Below are positions 46,922 to 57,675 of a stretch of DNA of 64,000 bases, piece by piece. A model generated the notes under the pieces. That model was not told the DNA's origin. It made no database searches and saw only the letters and a program-made list of their open reading frames with translations. Positions within the stretch are counted from its first letter, which is position 1. Each line of letters starts with the position of its first letter. Position numbers and translations under genes: made by a program. Source of the stretch: Phragmites australis. Lineage: Eukaryota; Streptophyta; Magnoliopsida; Poales; Poaceae. The DNA is taken from positions 23,350,501 to 23,414,500 of the forward strand of contig NC_084923.1 in assembly GCF_958298935.1 (NCBI RefSeq), given 5' to 3'.

Positions 46922-47784
46922 ATGAAGTTTGGGAAGCGGCTGAAGAAGCAGATCGAGGAGAGCCTGCCGGAGTGGCGGAGCCAGTTCCTCAACTACAAGG
47001 AGCTCAAGCGCCGCGTCAACGCCGTCTCCTCCCCGGCGCCCTCCCCTGACGCCGAGGCCGACTTCCTCGCCCTGCTCAACGCCGAGGTCGACAAGTTCAA
47101 CCACTTCTTCCTCGAGCAGGAGGAGGAGTTCATCATCAGGCAGAGGGTATGTGCATACGTACGTCCTTGTGTTCCTTTGAATATGGTGCAACCTGGACCT
47201 CATTGTGCACATGAAAGATTGCTGACGACGTGCTCGTGCTTTTGCGGATGCAGGAACTGCAGGAGAGGATCCAGAGGGCGGCCGAGGCCAAGCCGGCGCC
47301 GGCGGTGGAGGCGGAGATCGCGCGCATACGGCGGGAGGTCGTCGACTGCCACGGCGAGATGGTGCTGCTCCTCAACTACAGCAGCATGAACTACACGGGC
47401 CTCGCCAAGATCCTCAAGAAGTACGACAAGCGCACCGGCGGCCTCCTCCGCCTGCCCGTCATCGCCAGCGTCCTGCAGCAGCCTTTCTTCACCACCGAGC
47501 TCATCTCCAAGCTCGTCAAAGACTGCGAGGCCATGACGGAGGCCGTCTTCCCCGCCCCAGCTGCCGACGCCAGCCAGCGGAAGGAGGAGGAGCGCGACGC
47601 GCTGGCCGTCGCCGAGCAGAGCATCTTCCGCAACACCGTCGCCGCGCTGCTCACCATGCAGGAGGTCCGCAGCGGTAGCTCCACCATCGGCCACTTCTCC
47701 CTGCCGCCCCTGGCGCCCCTGCCGGAGTCCGACTGGCTGCTTCAGTCGGTCCAGCCGCCGTCGCCCCTCATCCCCACGCAGTGA
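46922..47784 (+). CDS. SPX-domain protein (phosphate-status sensor), two coding exons
   Basis: Stand-alone SPX proteins bind inositol pyrophosphates and restrain PHR transcription factors when phosphate is plentiful, acting in nucleus or cytosol. Exon 1 is 46922-47146 and exon 2 is 47254-47784. The intron (47147-47253) has GT/AG borders and joins RQR to ELQER in phase 0. The product is 251 residues. It starts [18 protein letters not shown], then has YKELKRR (Y25, K29) and [16 protein letters not shown] near residues 122-137, the tyrosine and lysine surface that binds the ligand in this family. After the SPX domain (about 1-160) is a short tail ending PSPLIPTQ. No EXS, RING or MFS domain follows, so it is the small SPX class. 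Its length suits rice SPX5/SPX6 relatives. GC-rich codons contrast with the flanks. Three P1BS-like sites lie upstream. Confidence 0.95.
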
Positions 47785-49639
47785 ATTGGTGATACACCAC
47801 AGAATATACAAGCACACACCAATGCGGTGCTTAATTAAATTAATTGGAGGCTACCATTTTGATTTCTTTTTATTTGTCACGAAATGCTGCACTGTTATGC
47901 GGCTGAAAAGAGCAGATGTGTAATTATCAGTTAGTAATATCTTTTTCCTTTTGGTGTGTACTTTTGCTCTGTTTTCCCCACTTTTTCCTAACTACTAGGA
48001 GTAAATAATGTCGAAGGCCGGATCAATTCGCATTGTTCTTGCAGTGTAATTTTAGCAGCAAATCAAATACCACACTGTGGATTAAAGATGCTGATAGAAT
48101 CCTCTCTTGTTCTTGACATTTCTCTTCCAATTAGCAGCTACCCAATTTCATGTTTTTTAGATTGTTATAAGAAAGATGAGATTTATGAAGTATTAAACTG
48201 TTCTGCACTAGATGAAGTGGGGGGAGGGGGTTGGGAGAAACTTTGTGCTTCAGGCAACAAAGGCTGCGTTAAGTCAGGGAAATTTTGGGTACATAGTAGG
48301 GTACTGAAATTTTTAAGACCCTGAGCGACACATCTGAAAAAGAGTGACGTTTTGGCTTTAAGCAAGAGCCAGTGGCAAAATTATAAGCAGAATTCCAGCT
48401 TTCGATCTTGTATTGCATTGAGCAAGTTCACTAACTTTCTAAGGACTATATGCTCATTAGTGCAGAGACCGAGTGCATTCCCGAAACCAAGAGAACATTC
48501 AACTTGGGCTCCTCACGAGTGATGACGAAACACCGAAAAAAACATTGAAGTTTTTATTGTTGAAGTGGTTATACTATTTCAGGTAAATCAGCTCTCCATT
48601 TAAAAGCGCCCCACAGTTCTGTATCTAATGCCTGATGACAACTCCAACAGCCAATTCAACTGACCGCTAATGTTCCTCTGAAGAAAATTTTGCACCAGAT
48701 TGTAAGATGATCCTTTCGACCGATCGAATATGCGGCGGTGAGCGGTGGTCGTGGGTAGTGTGCGAAGAACTAATTAGTTGTTTGAAGATGCCAGTCGTCA
48801 TGCATTCATAATCGTTCAAGACTTTTCAGATACATGTCAACACTTTTTTTTTTGCTTTCTCGTTTGGAAGATGACAAGAATATTCTTTCAGAAAGGTCCC
48901 TGATAGACGTGAACAGACAGATGGCTGGATGGGCATGTTGCTGCTCTAATAATGAACACTGGATATTCCTCCCAAAATGCCAAAAAACTTTATTTGCCGG
49001 GATGCAGAATTGGGTCTATGAAACCACATTGTAGAAAAGGGAGGAAAAGCATGTGAGCTTGAATGTACAGAAAAGGACTGATTGGTGTAAACAAATGCCG
49101 ACAGAGCCTGTCGGTTGTCGACGAGTAAAACCTTGAGGAACCGGAAACATCAGCTTCCAGATGAAGGTTTTATTTTATGATGGATGGCTCTCCTTCGCAC
49201 CAGAGAAGCAGGCAGGAACAGAAAATAATTAATTCACAATCTGAACATTTTACCTTTTAGTTTGCATGTTTAAACATTTGGAGAGAGAAAAGTACATGTA
49301 GATACTTTAGATGTATCGATTTAGATTGTTTTAAACCTTCCCCTGGATGAAATTGCACTTTTTTTTCAAGGGTTTCCATCCTTGTAGACATTTTAGTTTA
49401 ATTTTTGTGACCATTTTTCAGATTGCGGGGCATATGTTGGACGACAAGAAAACGACAGAGGAACTTGTTTCTAAAAGCCTACTAGCTTGTACACTGAGCA
49501 ACAAGTTCTTGCGCTGAACTTGTAACCATCCAGAAGATTTTTGTGCCAAACAATTGATGACCCCTTCTCTCTAGATGGTCATGCTACAAACGCCCATAAT
49601 GTAAACTATCTTATGCGACCAGTAATAATCACGTTCCTA
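47785..49639. other. SPX 3' untranslated region and intergenic DNA
   Basis: The first few hundred bases are probably the SPX 3' untranslated region, with AATTAAATTAATT near 47832. Nothing recognisable as a gene or element follows. Readings at 48088-48324 and 48834-49034 lack support. Confidence 0.45.
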
Positions 49640-49794
49640 TCAGGAAGAAAGCGCTTTAGCAATCTCATCATCAGCTTCACCAAATGAAAAGCGAGGTGTT
49701 TTGTTGCATACGTAACCTGGAAAATCATCAACAAAGATTGGAGGCAGAGCATGAGCATATGCCTGATTTATGCCAAGGTGATAACCTTTTTTTG
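49640..49794 (-). pseudogene. Unidentified coding fragment, probable last exon
   Basis: On the minus strand an acceptor-like TTGGACAATAG...GTGCAG precedes an open frame reading GYHLGINQAYAHALPP, then IFVDDFPGYVCNKTP, then RFSFGEADDEIAKALSS and a stop at 49640-49642. The residue mix looks like real protein and not random translation. I do not recognise the family. Upstream on the same strand (49850-50040) there are further readable stretches in other frames, without clear exon borders. The piece could be the 3' end of a gene whose rest was lost or rearranged. Confidence 0.4.
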
Positions 49795-50040
49795 CTGCAC
49801 TTGGACAATAGTGGCATCGCCTGATTAGTTATTACAAGTGACCCCATCTTATCCGACCTCGCTTTTGTGTAAAGCAGCAAATTACGGCTAGCATATGCCA
49901 AGTATCGAACCAATTGATCTGCTCCACTAGTATACCAGGCGACCAATGCGTACTGGGCAATATGGGTAAAGGTGGTTTGGCGAGTCCAAACTGTACAAGA
50001 ACCGAAAAGTTTGCAAGACTTGACCAAGCTTGATGCTTAA

Positions 50041-50614
50041 TTGTTTTTGTAAGAAAGGACACTAAAGGATACAGTGATATCTGAACACATCTGTTTATAA
50101 TTTCAAATGGTAGCAGTTAGATCACCAGTTGTTCACTTGACCTGAAACAACCGAGATCCTTAAACAGCGTTGAAACTAGAACTAGTTAGGATGCATGCAT
50201 TGTTCAGCGTCAAGAACAGTAGTCCACTAATCTTGTCTGAATATTCTCAAAACCATAGCAATCAAAACATGTGTCCGGTATATGATGTTTGGTGGCTTTG
50301 GTCCCTTGTCCTTACTGTATGGTTCAGTCAGTGTGCTAATCAATTCCCTTTTACAGCACTGGAGCTGTTGAACATCCGTGCTGCTGAGATCCAGAAATTG
50401 TTACCTTACTGATTACAAGACGTAAGGATCAAAAGATCTCTAAGCTTATCTCCAACTCCTCATCATCATTGCATGCACTTCCAGCATGCGCAACTGATTC
50501 AGTTCTGAGGATAAAAGTTTCGGCAAGACAGGTGGCACCAGAGGACTCGTCAGTCGTCACTCACCGGTAGGCAGAGAGTGATTTGTCGGGGCGCCCAAAC
50601 TAACCTGGTGTATC
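50041..50614. other. Intergenic stretch, nothing recognised
   Basis: No supported gene or element boundary; the 80-codon reading at 50170-50412 has no recognisable features. Confidence 0.4.
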
Positions 50615-50620
50615 TTTTTA

Positions 50621-51409
50621 GGGTGAAGTCTATTTTACAACCGGAAGTATCGCAGAAGTCGGAAAAACAACCTGAACTTCAAAACTGGACACTATTCAAC
50701 GCTGAACTATCAAAGTGTTGTTTACGCGATCTTTATTTCGAATGCAAAATACCAGTGTGAATTATATGAACCGTGAATGGAAGTTTCAATGTGAATGAAA
50801 ATGCGTATGAACTTATTGTATGTGATATTTGTGAATGTGTATGAATTGTGTGTATGTGATATGTATGTGATATTTGAACTGTATATGTGACATGTGAGCT
50901 ATATATATCTGATCTTTGATACGTGGAATTACAGTCGGTTAATGAACAGAATCAACTGTGGCAGAACCATTATCCTACTCGGTTCTAGCTACAAACCAAC
51001 TAAGGTAATTATCGTTCCAGATGGTTTCGAACCGACTGTGATAATATATAATTATCATAATCACTCTATTTTAGTCGGTTAGGCAACCGATTGGAATAGC
51101 CCTCGCGAACCGACTGGAATAGCGTTTTCAGTGCTAGTGTACAAATTTATCTAGGTTATAAATATTACATAGCGCAGAGAGATTTTTTCTAGAATTTCTG
51201 AAAGTTGTTTGCTAACTTCTAAATTTCAAAAACTGGTTCATAATTAGGCCACATCACCACGTCAGCAACATGTCACTTTGAAACACTGTAAATTCGAACC
51301 AAGATTGAAACATTAACGGTTTTGGTAGTTCAAGGTTGAATAGTGTCTGGTTTTCAAGTTTAGGGTTGTTTTTCCATAATAGTTCAGGGTTGTAAAATAG
51401 ACTTTACCC
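50621..51409. mobile_element. 789-bp DNA transposon with long terminal inverted repeats
   Basis: The left end GGGTGAAGTCTATTTTACAA matches the inverted right end GGGTAAAGTCTATTTTACAA. Similarity continues for about 100 bp, including AAAAACAACC and GACACTATTCAAC on both arms. TTTTTA flanks both ends (50615-50620 and 51410-51415). It encodes no protein, so it is a non-autonomous element (MULE- or hAT-like; the superfamily is not clear from a 6-bp A/T duplication). Inside, 50930-51141 carries AGTCGGTT/AACCGACT repeats and ends TTTTCAGTGCTAGTG, which looks like a second, CACTA-like, element end. Confidence 0.75.
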
Positions 51410-51540
51410 TTTTTAACATTAATTAATGAATCAATGTTTTTCTTTCTTTTGAGAGGAGACGAATGTATCAGGTATCAATCAGTTTATCACTATCATTTTG
51501 GCTAAACAAATTTCCATTCATATATGAGCCGAGAAGTCCA

Positions 51541-51587
51541 GGCCCATCCTCACAAAAAGGCGTCCGGCCCATCAGCCCTGAAGCCCA
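51541..51587. promoter_or_regulatory. Site II-type promoter motifs of the EF1-delta gene
   Basis: GGCCCA at 51541-51546 and 51566-51571, and AGCCCA at 51582-51587, are inverted TGGGCC/TGGGCT motifs. Clusters of these are common in promoters of plant translation and ribosome genes. They lie just before the presumed transcript start. Confidence 0.5.
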
Positions 51588-51619
51588 AGGGGCCCTCAGC
51601 TAGGCAGCGAGAAGATTGC

Positions 51620-54600
51620 AGAGCCCTAACTAAACAAAGCCTCAGCCGCCGCCACCCGCCCAAGTGCATCGTCTGATTCGCTCGGTGTCTCCTCCTTCCC
51701 GGCTCCTCGCCGAGCCGCCGTTGTCCACTGCTGCTTGCCGGTAAGCCTGCCTGACCATGCCTTTCTTCAATCTCACCTCGGGATTAGGGAGTCTGAATCG
51801 CGAGCGATGCAGTATCTCTGATAGATTCGTCCTACAAATTGTTTCATCTGAACGCCGCATGCTATTCTTTACTTGTACGTACTTGGAAGAATCGATGAGC
51901 CTAGCAGATTCCCTTCATGCGTAACCTGTCTTCGTTATAGGCAAGATCAGTACTCAATTGAATTACTCGTTCGTTTAGGTCCTGGTTCGTGTTCGATCTT
52001 GCTTATTACTCTCTCAGACGGCGGTCAAGAAAACCATCGGTTGGTCTAGTTTGCTGTTTACTAGTATTAGTTGCTGATCTTTTTACTTCTTCTAGAGTTA
52101 TATTGTATGTAATTCACAACGCAGCCGCTTGCTTACATGTTACTACTTGTTTGTGACTTGATGTTTGCTATAGACTCTAGTTATGTCTTGGATTATTTGT
52201 GGGCAATATGTTTAGTTGTTACTCTCTTTGCTACATCAATAAATTTTAGGATTTTTATTGTTGGTTATTCTTAACTATTTTCTTCTTCTTGCCTATAGAT
52301 CACCTGATACATTTTGTTGAGGCGAGATGGCGATTGTTTTGTCAAATGTCAACTCCGAGGCAGGACTCCAAAACCTTAATGACTACCTCCTCACTCGCAG
52401 CTACATCAGCGGGTATGTGATACGTGTTGGGCTGTTGGCTCCTATACCAGATGGTCATACTTGTCACATCAAACTTACACTCTATTAAACTTTGCCCCTT
52501 TAGATACCAAGCCTCAAAGGATGACATGGCTGTGTTCACTGCGCTTTCATCTGCTCCCCCAGCAAGCTATGTCAACGTTACAAGGTGGTACGACCATATC
52601 AGTGCTCTACTAAAGTCCAGATGTGTACTTGAGCTACCATTGGTATCTACCATTTCATTCCGTTTGTTCTGTTCCTTAGGGGACTCTTATTTGATGTGCA
52701 GTGGAGTCACCACAGAGGGTGAAGGTATCAAGGTTGTGTCATCTGCTTGGTCTGTGGCTTCAACTCCTGAAACTGCTGACCAAAAAGGTTACAAACTGTT
52801 GTGTATATTTGTTTTGGCGGTGAAGCTAAATGTTGTGTAGTGTCAGGCTCAAGATCAAAACTTATACTTGATTAACAGATGCTTTCATTGTTGAAATACC
52901 AATCATAGCCAATTTAACATAGCACCTTTTGCCATCAAATTTTATTTGTAACAAGGCAACACGTTCATGACAATTTATTGCTTCTATCTCTGAAATCTGA
53001 AGCAGCTGTAATTTAAGGCACTGCAGCAGCTGACGTCTGATGAAGTGATGATGATGTTGAACTATTCGGTGAGGAGACTGAAGAGGAGCGTGCAGCAGCT
53101 GTTAAGGCTTCTGGCAAGAAAAAATAGTGTATGTCCGTCATTTATTTATCTGGTTTACTTCCCAGTATTTAACTTAAATTAGAGAGTGATATAGAGAAGA
53201 ACTAGTGAAAGGAGGGTACGGGCCTGGGGCTCTATAATCCGTATTTAGTGTTTTTAAAACTCATGAAGTGGGATGTAAAAGTCAACAAACTTTTTAGTCA
53301 AATTTGCACCCGCATTTTAATGTGGTGAATTTTTTTTTTGCGGGCGAATGTGGTGAATATTTGATCTCATTCAATTGTATGTATGCTCATTTAGCCAACC
53401 CTTTAGCAAAATGCTGAAGTTATGCTATATGATCTGAGAAAATCCATTGCTAACTTGGACTGTATCTTATTTTAGCTGGGAAGTCATCAGTTCTTCTAGA
53501 TGTAAAGCCATGGGATGATGAAACTGACATGCAAAACCTTGAGGAAGCTGTTAGCAGCGTGAAGATGGAAGGCCTTCGCTGGGGTGCATGTATGTGACTC
53601 TGTTCTTCCGTAGTATTCTACTTTTCAAAGCAATGCTAACAACTTATCATGTCCTTTCTAAACATGAGATGCCATCGTTTGCAGCAAAACTTGTTCCAGT
53701 TGGATATGGCATCAAGAAGATGCAAATTATGATGACCGTTGTGGATGACCTTGTTTCTGTCGACAGTCTCATTGAGGACCATCTCTGTACTGAACCAACC
53801 AATGAGTACATCCAGAGCTGCGATATTGTAGCCTTTAACAAAATCTGTAAGTTACCTTCAACATTGTTTGTGTAGAATGAGGGCACCCTGCTTCCGTACT
53901 TATATTAGGCTTTGGTAGAGTCCTTGTTTGAATGCAACATATTCACATTACCAGTAGTTTGCTGGCCAGTTATATGGTTGGGAACTTACTAAGCTCACAT
54001 AACCAGTAGTATAGGAGCGTGTTTGGCCTAGCTTTAGGCTCAGTTTGGGCATGTTTGTGTTTTTTTTCCCCGAGAAGTTGAACCAAGAACCTATTTGACC
54101 GAGCTAAAGCTTCTTTGTAAGTTAGCTTTTTGGACCTTCAGTTTGCAAGCTCCAGGAGCCCCATATCTTTGGCTTGAAGCTTATTTGGGGCATCCTGTTT
54201 TCAATGGGCCTAAAGCTTTCAGTGATAGTACCCACAGAATATCCCACATGTATTTCCTATGCTTCAAGAAGTCCATAAGCTGAAGCTAGTTCAAACAGCC
54301 TTAAAGCCACAGTATGAGTTTTAGGACTTAGGAACTGAAACCACACAAAAGCTGGTTTTTTGGAGAACCTCTGTCTTTGCCAAAGTGACCTATAGACATG
54401 CTAATGGCCAACCTTTGCTGAAAGCTGATTGGTACTGCGGTTATCTGCCGAATTGTAGTTGTACCGGGGCCTCTTAGTCATCATATTGTTTTGCCTTTTG
54501 ATTATCAAAACTATTTGGCTATGCAGCATGCACGTCATAGACATTATTCCTTCGAATAAATAAAAACTACTCCACTATAACATTCTTGATTCATTGGCCA

Positions 54601-54984
54601 CTTGTATGTAGGAGAGAGGATTGTGTATTTGTTTTAGTCCAGTTGAATCACCTATCTTGCCAACCCATACTGGTTTAAATAGTTCCTAATTATAGACTCG
54701 GTAGTTGTGTACTGCAGGTTTTGGGAGTCTGCACCCTCCTATATCCAATCTCTTATTCGGTCATATACTGTGCCATGGTTTCTTTATTACTGATCTGATA
54801 TGATACAGTTATTACTATCCAATGATTGATCAGGCCAATTAGCATCTGCCAAGTTTATTAGTTTAACTTACAGATCCTTTTCCCTGCTTTTGTGGCTTTA
54901 CAACAAGAACCTCACTTGATGTTTCTATTTGAATCTAACTTTTGACCTCTGCTGGAAGCCTAATGGGCTAATTTTTCTGCAGAA
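51620..54984 (+). pseudogene. Elongation factor 1-delta/beta (eEF1B exchange factor) gene, with disabling lesions
   Basis: The product would reload eEF1A with GTP during translation. A 5' untranslated exon precedes an intron (51741-52298). Coding exons: 52327-52412 (MAIVLSNVNSEAGLQNL...), 52504-52620, 52702-52787, 53027-53128, 53476-53589 and 53685-53846. These give the N-terminal GST-C-like part (YLLTRSYISGYQASKDD, which fits the delta type), an acidic linker (LFGEETEEE), and the exchange domain ([42 protein letters not shown]). Three lesions are visible. The donor after exon 2 is AT where GT is expected (52621). TGA TGA lies in frame near the start of exon 4. TAG (53125-53127) stands where a Glu codon is usual. 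The stop is probably split (T plus AA at 54983-54984). Introns are kept, so it is not a processed copy. Confidence 0.85.
54014..54300. mobile_element. MITE-like insertion in the last EF1-delta intron
   Basis: GTGTTTGGCCTAGCTT near 54019 and the inverted AAGCTAGTTCAAACAGC near 54284 form imperfect terminal repeats about 285 bp apart, of the GTTTGG type common in grass MITEs. Inside, AGCTTT and AAGCTT-rich sequence occurs on both arms. No clear target duplication was found. Confidence 0.45.
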
Positions 54985-55280
54985 AACTGGATCATCAAGG
55001 AACCAAAGTTTTGTGGAGTACACTGCAAGTTTTCATTACTGTTTCTACGATGCTCATCATATTAACCGCTATATATATGCTTTGCCATCCGACTTTTCGT
55101 TGTGGCGTAATGTAGAACTGACTACATTTGCTACCTAAAATACGATTTGTTTGGATTTTGGTGGACTGCCGGGGTTATCCCTTTCGTGCCACCTTTCTTT
55201 TCCTGTTATTTCGTGCCATTATTTATATTTTGGAGACCTTCAACGCTTGCGGTTGTAGCTTGGCACAATGGCACTTACAT
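54985..55280 (+). other. Presumed EF1-delta 3' untranslated region and flank
   Basis: If the last splice uses the acceptor TTTTTCTGCAG at 54972-54982, the bases after the split stop are the 3' untranslated region, ending before about 55260. No other gene was seen. Confidence 0.4.
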
Positions 55281-56038
55281 AGTGTTTGGTTAGATGTTTT
55301 GTAACGTAATTCAATTACGGAGACGGAGGATAAGATATACCCTTACATCTGTTTAATTTGCTTAGTCTATTATCGATTAATAGGGGAACCGGTTACCTAC
55401 ACAGTAGAAACCCGACCCCTCCAAATCGGCGGGCATCCCTGCTGTTCTCTCTCTCAGCTGATCACAACAGAAGCAGCGGTAGTAGCCTTCTCCCCCTCCC
55501 AGCCCCCAAACTCTCACCTAGATCCACCAAAAGAAGGTTTCCATGAGCTCCTTTGCCATTTCCCCAAGCCTGTTTAGCCATTCCTCGCTGGAATTGAGCT
55601 CTCCGACAACCTTCTTCTCCAACTCTGGCCTGCGACACCTCCTCGCCGTGAAATGCCACTGCAACACCTCCCCATGCCATCTGAACCTCGGGTGAGCTCG
55701 CACATGCACAAGTGAGCCTCGCCAACCCCTTCTCCTCCTCCCAATGCCCTCCTTTCTCCCTGCATGCTGGCGATGGAGCTCCACCATCGCCGCCGCCATG
55801 GATGCCGCCCTGAGCTTTGGCTCCGTGCATGTCATCGGGACCAAGCAAAACGGGATCCCCACTATGCGCTGATGCCTATGTCGCCTTCCATTGGCCGAGA
55901 TTCACCTCTGTTCACCGGCGGCTTCCTCACTGTTACATTAACAAACCAAACAAATCTAGTTTTCATTCATTCGCTTCCCATTTCATGTGTATTGCGATAC
56001 CATTACCATTTACGATTATAGTGTGCTAACCAAACACT
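55281..56038. mobile_element. Candidate non-autonomous transposon with AGTGTTTGGTTAG ends
   Basis: AGTGTTTGGTTAG (55281-55293) is repeated as the exact inverse CTAACCAAACACT (56026-56038). A further near-copy, ATAACCAAACACTT, lies near 56081. Between them is a GC-rich, gene-like block (about 55390-55930) whose composition differs from both flanks. No family could be named for it. It may be captured host DNA. No transposase and no clear target duplication were seen. Confidence 0.45.
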
Positions 56039-56296
56039 ACCTTAGTTCGGTAACCTTCATCATATTTTCAGTGATAACCAAACACTTGGTTGACTGGTTG
56101 TCACCCCTGCACGCAGACGGTATATAAGAATGTATAACCCTGCTATAGCTGGGCAGGTACGAGTGTTTGTACTATGGTTTTGCAGCCAAGCTAATCGGGT
56201 GTCTGACGTGGCCAGATGGGGAGGTGGGGTTTAGGGTTAAGGTTTGAGTGGAGGTCAGATTAGGGCTTAGGTGGGATGGGAAGCAATGAGGCATCA
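56039..56296. other. Short intergenic stretch, nothing recognised
   Basis: Contains only a further copy of the AACCAAACACTT motif and G-rich sequence near 56215. Confidence 0.4.
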
Positions 56297-57675
56297 TGTA
56301 GCGAAAATGGTAATATTAGGTTATGATTATGATTTTAGTGATTAATAATAATATAGTCAATATGACTAACATATTTGTTAAAAATATATATTAGTAGGTC
56401 TCATAGATGCAATACATGAAGAATCCACCGCAGCCAGGACAAAGTTGGAATGAATTAGAGAAGTTTCAGGAAGATTTACCTCACCGGATGGTCCGGTGCT
56501 CTGGGTCCGAAGCATATTTGGCAAAGGGGAGAGAGGCCTGAAGACCTCACCAGAAGGTCCGATGATTAGAGAAGATACACACAGAGCATTTTGTCCAGAG
56601 AAGGTTGCAACTATTGAAGTTGAAGATCAAAGCATCGAATGGTCTGGTGATCAATGTGTTGCACACAACAGACAATGAACAATGCAAATGGATAGAAGGA
56701 GTTCAACATACTGGAAGGATCGGTGTATGTATTATACACACCGGAGGCTTAACACTTGACTAATTTACATAGGGTGCCAAGTGTTGAAGAATGAAGTTCA
56801 AGGCACCAGATAGTCCGGTGATGGATGCTATGTACACCGAAGCATTATTTCCAGAGAGGATTGCATTGGCTCGGTTGGTTGAAGTCAACTCACCGGATAG
56901 TCTGATGATAAAGTGATGTGCATCGGATGCTTACACCGAAGCAATTTACATAGAGAGGATGCAGTTGGCTCGGATGTTAAGTATATACTCATCGAATAGT
57001 CCGGTGATGGAGATAAAGTATACACCGGTGTGTCCGGTGTTCACAAAGGCTTAAGTGAGGTTCCAACGGCTAGTTTGTGAGAGTGTACTCACTGGATGAT
57101 TCGGTGTTAGTACTATTGTTCTCACCGGATCATCCGGTGTTAACAACTTTTCTGAGTCGTTGGGTTAATGGCTAGTGCGCGGGTTTGAAGCTATAAATAC
57201 CCCTTCACTCAGTCATTTGAAGCTGTGACATGCTGCTGGAGTCTAGAGGAAACCCATACACACTTGAGAAGATATCCAAGCCACCAAAGTACTTAATATG
57301 ATTATCCAAGATGATAAAGCACAAGATTAGTGAGTGATCAATACTTATAGGCCTAGACAGAGTGTTGCTAGGTGATTGCTGCCTAGAGAGTGGATCAAGG
57401 AGTGATCCAACCTTGTACCAAGTGGTATGTTGGCACCTTAGAGTCTTGGTGACTCGCTAACAAGCTTGTTGACCCTTCAACTTGGTGTGGAGTGGCGGCA
57501 AGGTGATTGTGCAGGGACACGAAGACCTTTGCCTTAATGGCTCAAGCTCCGAAGTGATCACAGCGGTAAGGAACCGGAAGAGAGGCTAGTGGTGAGACCT
57601 TGCCTTGGTGGCTTTGTGGCTCATCCGGGTGAGGCTTTGTCTTTGTGACTTGGTGGCTCAAGAGCCGTGATCGGG
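56297..57675 (+). repeat. Diverged LTR remnant related to the copia element's LTR
   Basis: It starts TGTAGCG and soon has AGTGATTAATAATAATATAG and ATGACTAAC, in the order of the copia LTR start. From 56480 to 57150 it carries the same CACCGGA/TCCGGTG palindromes, then CTATAAATACCCCTTCACTC (near 57190) matching the LTR TATA region, and GAGTCTTGGTGACTC (near 57440), which is identical in the copia LTRs. It lacks the LTR's 3' end, cut by the gypsy LTR that starts near 57676. It is a separate, older family member. Confidence 0.65.

Noticed and set aside
55462..55862. Overlapping minus-strand frames of 114-128 codons as a host gene
   Set aside because: Multiple frames are equally open, no domain is seen, and the block lies between transposon-like inverted repeats.
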